Source: Woeseiaceae bacterium | GTDB lineage: Bacteria > Pseudomonadota > Gammaproteobacteria > Steroidobacterales > Woeseiaceae | Reading direction: 5' to 3' | Assembly: GCA_028279985.1 (NCBI GenBank) | Contig: JANQMR010000005.1 | Location: 62,001-126,000 of the forward strand | Length of the DNA stretch: 64,000 bases | Shown: in pieces, positions 58,431 to 64,000 of the stretch | Numbering within the stretch: the stretch's first letter is position 1 | Layout: the number at the start of each line of letters is the position of its first letter | Notes under the pieces: model-generated | Seen by the model: only the letters and a program-made list of their open reading frames with translations | Database searches by the model: none | Told to the model about the DNA's origin: nothing | Program-made: the position numbers and the translations under genes

Positions 58431-60617
58431 CTATTCGTTGCTCGAGGCCTCGCCGGCTGCGGATACGTCGAAGCCACGGCCGCGCAACAACGGTTCGATG
58501 CTCGGGTCGGCGCCGCGGAAATTGCGGTACAACTCGTCGGCTTCGCGCAGACCGCCGGCTTGATAGATCCACTTCTTGAGTCTCGCCGCGGTGGCCGGGT
58601 CGAAGATGTCCTCGGCTTCCTTGAAAGCGTTGAAGCCGTCGCTGTCGAGGATTTCAGACCACAGGTAGGCGTAATAGCCGGCTGAATACCCCCCGGCGAA
58701 GGTGTGGCTGAAATAAGGCGAACGATAACGCGGCTCGATCTCGTCGATGAGGCCGTACTCGGCGAGGATTGCCTTCTCGAAGACGCGCGCATCGGTGATC
58801 TCGGCCGCTTCCGCCGAGCTCAGGGTATGCCAGCGCAGGTCGAGCAGGGAGGCGGCGACATATTCGGTGGTCTCGAAACCCTGGTTGAAGTTGGCGGCGG
58901 CCAGCATCCGCTCGACCAGCGATTCGGGGATCACCTCGCCGGTCACATAGTGTGTTGCATACAAGGCCAGCATCTCCGGTTCCGCCGTCCAGTGTTCGAG
59001 GATCTGCGCCGGGAACTCGGTGTAGTCGCGCGGGCCGTCGACGCCTGAGAACGTCGGGTAGTCGATCCGGGTCATGATGCCGTGCAGGCCGTGGCCGAAC
59101 TCGTGAAACAGGGTCTCGACTTCGCTGAAGCGCATCAGCGTGGGCTCACCCTCGGGCGGCGTCGTCAGGTTCATGTTGTTGGTCACGATCGGCCGGATGT
59201 TCTCGCCGTCGATATTGGAAGCGGGACGGTAGGCGTTCATCCAGGCGCCGCCGCGCTTGGAGTCGCGCGCATGCATGTCGAACAGGAAAATGCCGAGGTG
59301 GGAGTCGTCGTCGTCGCGAACTTCGTAGGCGGTGACGACCTCGTTCCAGGTCGGAACCTCGACGGGTTCGAAGCTTAGGCCGAACAAGCGATTCGCCATC
59401 TCGAACGCGCCCTCGCGCACCGCATCGAGCTCGAAATAGGGTTTGAGGGCATTCTCGTCGAGATCGTAACGCGCCTTGCGGACTTTCTCGGCATAGTGCC
59501 ACCAGTCGTGCGCGGCAAACGTGAACGCATCGCCGATCATCGCCTGCATGTCGGCACGCTCCTCTTTGGCGCGTGCGAGGCCGGGTCCCCAAACCCGTAA
59601 CAGGAAGCCCTCGGCATTCTCAGGCGTTTTGGCCATGCGGGTTTCGAGCTGATAGTGCGCATGCGACTCGTAACCCATCAGTTCGGCGCGCTGGGCACGG
59701 AGCTGGGCGATCCGGATCGCGAGCGGCCCGTTGTCGTATTCGCCCTCGGAAGCGCGCAGCCGATAAGCGTCGAAAAGCCGTTCTCTGAGTGCGCGGTTTT
59801 CCGACTGGGTCATGAAGGTCTCGAACGCGGATCGGTTCAGGCCGACGATCCAGGCCTGTTCGTCCTCGTCCCAGATGCTCGCCTTGAAACCCTGCGACAG
59901 TCCCGCGACATCCTCCTCGCTGGTGAGCTCCAGTTCGAAGGCCTTGGTTTCGGCCAGCAGGTTTTGCGCGAACTTCGTGGTCAGCTCGGACAGCTCGGCG
60001 TTGATCTCGGTGACTTCGGCCTTGGCATCGGCGTCGAGCGCCGCGCCGGCGCGGACGAACTCGCGATGCGTGAGCTCTAGCAGGCGTGCGTCCTGTTCGT
60101 CGAGACCCAGAGCGTCCCGGGATTCGTAGACGGTGAGGACCCGCTTAAACAGCGCCTCGTTCAGCGTGATCGCATCGGACTCGCGCGAGAAGATCGGCCA
60201 GATTCGCGTTTGCAGATCGCGCAGTGCGTCGTTGAGCTCGGTGCCGGTCAGCGGCGAGAAGGTGAAAAGCACCCTGGTCATCAGCGCGCCGGTTTTTTCC
60301 AGCGCGAGAATCGTGTTGTCGAAGCTCGGCGGTTCGGGGTTGCCGGTAATGGCCGCGATCTCGGCGCGCAGTTCCAACACGCTTTTCTTGAAAGCCGGCA
60401 TGAAATGTTCGTCTTCGATCCGGTCGAAGGGCGGTACGCCGTAGGGGGTGTCCCATTCCTCGAGGAACGGGTTGCCGGCGAGTTCGGCTTCGCTGACCGT
60501 GATTTCGTCCACCGTGTCGTCAACGGCACCCGCCGCGCTGTCGCCGGCATCGCGGCCGCCACAGGCGGCGAGTATGACGCCGGACAGGCAGGCGATCAAT
60601 AAGTGATTGATTTTCAT
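58431..60617 (-). CDS. M3-family metallopeptidase lipoprotein (Dcp/OpdA-like)
   Basis: 728-residue zinc oligopeptidase. The N-terminus is a lipoprotein signal with lipobox LAAC (Cys19), then an acidic linker. The M3 body has the HEFGH zinc motif in VETLFHEFGHGLHGI, the third-ligand Glu region, and GVDGPRDYTEFPAQILEHW plus SHTFAGGYSAGYYAYLWSEIL that are standard in Dcp/oligopeptidase A. Being lipid-anchored, it presumably degrades peptides in the periplasm rather than cytoplasm. ATG 60617. selO lies upstream on the same strand with 138 bp between. Confidence 0.92.
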   Translation of the reverse strand: MKINHLLIACLSGVILAACGGRDAGDSAAGAVDDTVDEITVSEAELAGNPFLEEWDTPYGVPPFDRIEDEHFMPAFKKSVLELRAEIAAITGNPEPPSFDNTILALEKTGALMTRVLFTFSPLTGTELNDALRDLQTRIWPIFSRESDAITLNEALFKRVLTVYESRDALGLDEQDARLLELTHREFVRAGAALDADAKAEVTEINAELSELTTKFAQNLLAETKAFELELTSEEDVAGLSQGFKASIWDEDEQAWIVGLNRSAFETFMTQSENRALRERLFDAYRLRASEGEYDNGPLAIRIAQLRAQRAELMGYESHAHYQLETRMAKTPENAEGFLLRVWGPGLARAKEERADMQAMIGDAFTFAAHDWWHYAEKVRKARYDLDENALKPYFELDAVREGAFEMANRLFGLSFEPVEVPTWNEVVTAYEVRDDDDSHLGIFLFDMHARDSKRGGAWMNAYRPASNIDGENIRPIVTNNMNLTTPPEGEPTLMRFSEVETLFHEFGHGLHGIMTRIDYPTFSGVDGPRDYTEFPAQILEHWTAEPEMLALYATHYVTGEVIPESLVERMLAAANFNQGFETTEYVAASLLDLRWHTLSSAEAAEITDARVFEKAILAEYGLIDEIEPRYRSPYFSHTFAGGYSAGYYAYLWSEILDSDGFNAFKEAEDIFDPATAARLKKWIYQAGGLREADELYRNFRGADPSIEPLLRGRGFDVSAAGEASSNE

Positions 60618-60755
60618 GATTTTTCCTGGAGAATCTAAGGTTTCGCGCGCTGCAGGTGCCGCGCTACGAAAAATCCGATGTTTTACGCGGAATCCGGCTC
60701 GGCCGCAATCTGCGGACGTATCGCGCCATAGTGCCAGGAGACCCTTACTGCGCCG

Positions 60756-62171
60756 TCAGGTTCCACAAAAGGTCTGCGTAACCCTTTCCCCGGGCAGCGG
60801 CGGCTTCGCGTATTCGGCCTTGTGTGCTTGGGTTTCGAACGGGCGCGAGAGCACCTCGCGTAGTTCGTGAAAGATGCGGAGGTCGCCGTCTATGGCGCCC
60901 TGAATCGCGCGTTCGATCTGGTGATTCCTGGGAATGAACAGGGGGTTGACCGAGTTCATTCGCGTTCGGGTCTGATCGGCGCTTTCGTCCTGAGTCGCGA
61001 TCCTTCGTTTCCACTCCGTTTCGAAGGCGCCAAAACGCGCTGCGTCGCCTGCATCGATACGGTCGGCCAGCTCGCGGAAACTCAGCGTGTAGTCGAGTTC
61101 GTGTTTTTGCAGATGGCGCAACCAGTCGCGGACCATCGCCGAATCGCCGCGCCCCTCGGTCGTGAATCCGAGTTTGCGGCGCATGCGGGCGAGGTACAGG
61201 GCTTCGTATCGTCCGCTCAGTTCAACGAGCTCGGTTTCGAAGCGTCGCTGGTCGTTGTCGAGCAGCAGCAGGCATTCGGCGAGCCTTGCCAGGTTCCATT
61301 GCAGTATCCGCGGCTGATTGGCATACGCATAACGGCCGCCGTGGTCGATGGAGCTGAAAACCTTGTTGGCGTGGAACTCGTCCATGAACGCGCAGGGCCC
61401 ATAATCCAGCGTCTCTCCGGAGATCGCGGTGTTGTCGGTATTCATCACGCCGTGGATGAAGCCGATATCCATCCAGTGCGCGACCAGCCGCGCCTGCGCC
61501 GCAAGGACCGCGGAAAAAAAGGCGGCATACGGCCGGTCGTCGTCCGCGAGCTCCGGGTAGTGCCGCGCGATCGCATAGTCGGCGAGGGTTTTGAGGCCCG
61601 CGACGTCGCCGCGCGCAGCAAAATATTCGAAAGTCCCGATACGAATATGGCTCGCGGCCACGCGCGTCAACACACCGCCCGGCAGCGCCTCGTCCCGGTA
61701 GACCTTCTGGCCCGTGCACACGGCCGCCAGCGCCCGGGTCGTCGGCACGCCCAAGGCATGCATGGCTTCGCTCAGCAGGTACTCGCGGACGACCGGCCCG
61801 ATCGAGGACCGGCCGTCGCCGCCGCGGGAGAAGGGAGTGCGGCCGGAACCCTTGAGTTGTACGTCGTGTCGCGTGTTGCCGGTGTCGACCACTTCTCCCA
61901 GCAGCACGGCTCGCCCGTCGCCGAGTTGTGGTACGAACTGGCCGAACTGATGACCGGCGTAGGCCAGTGCGATCGGCTCCGCGCCGGCCGGTACCCGGTT
62001 GCCGCCGAAGACGGCGGCCAGCGCGTCGTCGTCTTTGGCCAGTTCACCGATACCCAGTGTTCCGGCGAGATCGTCGTTGAAGGCGAGCAACACCGGGGCC
62101 GGAACGGATGCGGGTTCGACCCGGGCGTAGAAGTGCTTCGGAAGTCTCGCGTAGCTGTTGTCGAAAGTCAT
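60756..62171 (-). CDS. selO: SelO/YdiU protein adenylyltransferase
   Basis: 471-residue pseudokinase-fold enzyme that AMPylates proteins on Ser/Thr/Tyr. Conserved blocks: NSYARLPKHFYARVEP, ALAYAGHQFGQFVPQLGDGRA, DVQLKGSGRTPFSRGGDGRS, MHALGVPTTRALA, GFIHGVMNTDNTAISGETLDYGPCAFMDE and the C-terminal TQTFCGT. The eukaryotic selenocysteine position is the Cys of TFCGT. Linked to redox stress in E. coli. ATG 62171; three 10-nt repeats lie just upstream. Confidence 0.95.
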   Translation of the reverse strand: MTFDNSYARLPKHFYARVEPASVPAPVLLAFNDDLAGTLGIGELAKDDDALAAVFGGNRVPAGAEPIALAYAGHQFGQFVPQLGDGRAVLLGEVVDTGNTRHDVQLKGSGRTPFSRGGDGRSSIGPVVREYLLSEAMHALGVPTTRALAAVCTGQKVYRDEALPGGVLTRVAASHIRIGTFEYFAARGDVAGLKTLADYAIARHYPELADDDRPYAAFFSAVLAAQARLVAHWMDIGFIHGVMNTDNTAISGETLDYGPCAFMDEFHANKVFSSIDHGGRYAYANQPRILQWNLARLAECLLLLDNDQRRFETELVELSGRYEALYLARMRRKLGFTTEGRGDSAMVRDWLRHLQKHELDYTLSFRELADRIDAGDAARFGAFETEWKRRIATQDESADQTRTRMNSVNPLFIPRNHQIERAIQGAIDGDLRIFHELREVLSRPFETQAHKAEYAKPPLPGERVTQTFCGT

Positions 62172-62177
62172 CGCGCC

Positions 62178-62207
62178 GGGTCGTCTCGGGTCGTCTCGGG
62201 TCGTCTA
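62178..62207. repeat. 10-nt tandem repeat x3 upstream of selO
   Basis: GGGTCGTCTC at 62178-62187 and 62188-62197, then GGGTCGTCTA. It lies 7 nt outside the selO start codon. The rest of this 197-bp divergent gap has an AT-richer middle (62210-62270), and GGCTCG/CGAGCC near 62279-62304 could form a small hairpin. Confidence 0.75.
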
Positions 62208-62368
62208 CTGGGTCTTATTGTCTGGAGCGTATGTATTATGGGGTCCTGGGACCGCAATATTCTAGACTCATTCTCGAGGGCTCGCACTTCGCTTATGCCG
62301 AGCCTGGGTCGTGTGTCGGGCCATCGATTTCACCAACTGTCACGGCGGGGCGTTATGATCGCGCTACC

Positions 62369-63406
62369 ATGACTACCCTGGGCTCAAAACCGACAACGGC
62401 GGCATCCGCCGTGTTCATCCGCTTCGCGACCGTGCTGTTGACGCTGGTTGCGGCACCCTCTGCGGCCGAGGTTCTCGGCGATCGCGAAAGCGGCCCGTTG
62501 TCGGGTCTGTTCGGCCTGCCGGATAGCACCGAGGGGGCGACTTTGCCGGCTTCGGGTCAAAACGTGTTGGAAGTATCGCTGCGTACGTCCAGCCATTCCA
62601 ACGTGGACATGGCCGACGACGAAAGCCTGGTATTCGATGGAGAGACTACGCGACTGCGGCTGCGGTATCGTCGGGGGATCGGCGAGAGGCTCGAGCTTGG
62701 CGTAGAAGCGGGGTATGTCTGGCACCAGTCCGGCACTCTGGACTCGCTCATCGAGGGCTGGCATGGCATTTTCGGTCTTCCCGACGGCGATCGGCGTGAC
62801 CGGCCCGAAGATGCGCTGGAGATTCTGTACGCGGATTCGCGGGGCACGCGGCTTGCGCTTCGCGACAACACGCATGGCATCGGCGACCTCCGGCTGATCG
62901 CAGGTTGGCGGCTTGCGTCGGGTGCGGATCGGGATACCGCGCTTCGGCTCGGCCTCAAGCTGCCGACGGGCGAGGGTGACGAGCTTCTGGGTAGCGGCGG
63001 TGTCGATTTCAGTATCGGGCTGGCCGGCGACTACAGGCGGGTGGCCGGCAGCGATCGACTCACCGGATTCTACCGGCTGGATGCCGTTTATCTCGGCGAG
63101 CCGGATTTTCTCGCCGACCGGCACGAATCTTTCGTTGGTCAGATTGCAGGCGGCTTAGGCTACCGGATGACGGCAGCGATCGAGCTTCTGGCGCAGGGAA
63201 AATGGCGCTCGGCGATCTACGACTCGGCCGTCGATTCCGTCGGCGATGCGGCGCTGACACTCACTTTCGGCGGTAATCTCCGGTTGTCCGAGCGCTGGCT
63301 GATGAGCCTTGCGGTCACCGAGGACCTACGGGTGCAGTCCGCCCCGGACGTCAGTTTCGAGTTGGCGCTGCGTTATCGCCCGGCGCATCGTGCCGGGCGT
63401 CGGTGA
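62369..63406 (+). CDS. DUF3187 outer-membrane protein
   Basis: 345-residue exported protein with a signal peptide (FIRFATVLLTLVAAPSAA) and a mature part made of alternating beta-strands consistent with a barrel. DUF3187-like features are GPLSGLFGLPDS at the start, VLEVSLRTSSHSN, GIGDLRLIAGWRL, RLGLKLPTGEGDELLGSGG and a terminal aromatic-poor LALRYRP strand. Function unknown. ATG at 62369. No obvious terminator; the GH3 fragment is convergent, 76 bp away. Confidence 0.8.
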   Translation: MTTLGSKPTTAASAVFIRFATVLLTLVAAPSAAEVLGDRESGPLSGLFGLPDSTEGATLPASGQNVLEVSLRTSSHSNVDMADDESLVFDGETTRLRLRYRRGIGERLELGVEAGYVWHQSGTLDSLIEGWHGIFGLPDGDRRDRPEDALEILYADSRGTRLALRDNTHGIGDLRLIAGWRLASGADRDTALRLGLKLPTGEGDELLGSGGVDFSIGLAGDYRRVAGSDRLTGFYRLDAVYLGEPDFLADRHESFVGQIAGGLGYRMTAAIELLAQGKWRSAIYDSAVDSVGDAALTLTFGGNLRLSERWLMSLAVTEDLRVQSAPDVSFELALRYRPAHRAGRR

Positions 63407-63482
63407 ACCGGAGCCGCTCCTGGCTGGCAGGGCAGCGGCTTTCATCCGGGTAACCGCGCGTCGGACTTTCGACCGGCTCGAT

Positions 63483-64000
63483 CTAATCGCAAGCATCCGG
63501 TCGATCGATTCGGATCGCGCTGATCGACAGGCGGCTCTTTTCAGTCGATCTCAACAGCAGCGGATGCCGGATGTTGCCGAGATCCAGGCCGAGGTCGGCA
63601 AACTCCCGCAAACCGATACGGACCGAACGCCAGATGCCGGGTGCGACGTCCCCGATACGGTCCCCGAGCGAAAAGCCGAGCGGCCGGTCGTCCGCGCCGA
63701 TCATCTCGATCCGGATGTCGCCGGCGGGCGTATCCATTCTGAGGTCGAAACAAAGCGCGGCATCGGCGGCGAGAAACGCGTCGAGATTGAGCGGGTCGCC
63801 CGCACTCAGCAGAAACCGCGCTTCGCCTGCGCCGCTCCATGTGATCAGCCACGTATCTTCCTGAATGTTCCGGTCGCGGGCATCCACGCGAATCTCGCCG
63901 ACCCGGCCGGTAGACTTGGTGCCTGAGCTCGGCAGCACCGCGCGCGTTTCCTCACCGCTTTGTAGCAGGATCTTCCACGGCTCTACGAAACCGCGGGTGA
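63483..64000 (-). CDS. GH3 beta-glucosidase, C-terminal part (partial, runs off right edge)
   Basis: The last 172 codons of a gene entering from the right edge. The sequence EPWKILLQSGEETRAVLP, then VDARDRNIQEDTWLITWSG and PGIWRSVRIGLREFADLGLDL fits the galactose-binding-like C-terminal domain (ExoP type, PF18559) that follows the catalytic GH3 domains in exo-1,3/1,4-beta-glucanases. Open in frame to base 64000, so the catalytic part lies outside. The stop is at 63483-63485, and the enzyme is probably exported. Confidence 0.72.
   Translation of the reverse strand, partial: TRGFVEPWKILLQSGEETRAVLPSSGTKSTGRVGEIRVDARDRNIQEDTWLITWSGAGEARFLLSAGDPLNLDAFLAADAALCFDLRMDTPAGDIRIEMIGADDRPLGFSLGDRIGDVAPGIWRSVRIGLREFADLGLDLGNIRHPLLLRSTEKSRLSISAIRIDRPDACD

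Noticed and set aside
1-64000. tRNA, rRNA, prophage or complete insertion sequences
   Set aside because: Scanning intergenic regions showed no tRNA T-loop with acceptor pairing, no rRNA sequence, and no transposase, integrase or phage structural gene.

Overview
The window is 64 kb of GC-rich, gene-dense chromosome from a free-living gammaproteobacterium. The evidence is gene order: smr-surE-pcm-yqaA-nlpD-rpoS, recJ-prfB-lysS next to an RpfE-like gene, sdhCDAB-sdhE-ygfX, rpoE-rseABC-grx-lepA-lepB-rnc-era-recO-pdxJ-acpS, mfd-csiV, lolCED and comEC-exbBD-msbA-lpxK-kdsB are all arrangements typical of this class. A Tricorn-type protease, a di-heme oxidoreductase, a GH3 glucosidase fragment, an M3 lipoprotein peptidase and SelO suggest an environmental, probably aquatic or sediment, heterotroph. 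Family level (Woeseiales, Chromatiales or Nevskiales-like) cannot be fixed from the sequence. No rRNA, tRNA, CRISPR array, prophage or intact insertion sequence was recognised.

Layout. 1-4.0 kb: stationary-phase cluster ending in rpoS. 4.1-10 kb: Mth938-like gene, a large palindrome, RpfE-like gene, recJ, prfB with its programmed frameshift, lysS. 10.1-15.4 kb: a compact ygfZ, then succinate dehydrogenase with two assembly factors (SDHAF4-like and SdhE) and the membrane protein YgfX. 15.5-28.9 kb: sigma-E operon with an autoregulatory-type promoter, then translation, secretion, RNA processing and repair genes through nagZ. 29-41.3 kb is more accessory: di-heme oxidoreductase divergent from a CadC-like TPR regulator, a Tricorn homologue, a Cpx-like system (cpxP divergent from cpxRA), a divinyl-chlorophyllide-reductase homologue, a VapBC-type module and a truncated winged-helix gene. 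41.3-58.4 kb: csiV, mfd, the Lol transporter, comEC, and an ExbBD/MsbA/LpxK/KdsB lipid A-KDO block ending in a HupE/UreJ protein. 58.4-64 kb: M3 peptidase, SelO, DUF3187 outer-membrane protein and the C-terminal part of a GH3 enzyme running off the right edge.

Much of the content concerns building and guarding the envelope: lipid A flipping and KDO supply (msbA, lpxK, kdsB), lipoprotein sorting (lolCDE), signal peptidase (lepB), amidase activation (nlpD), muropeptide recycling (nagZ), and two envelope stress circuits (RpoE-RseABC and Cpx).

Two kinds of non-coding structure stand out. (1) A small family of palindromes with a conserved 31-nt core and long perfect arms of unrelated sequence (4611-4695, 14577-14663, decayed copy 14687-14728). 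(2) At least fourteen loci with short tandem repeats, mostly 12-15 nt units, concentrated at gene ends. Several units contain the native stop codon, so the last codons of the gene have been copied downstream. A third repeat hairpin occurs twice (17815-17852, 27782-27814). Six phased GTCRA repeats lie between cpxP and cpxR.
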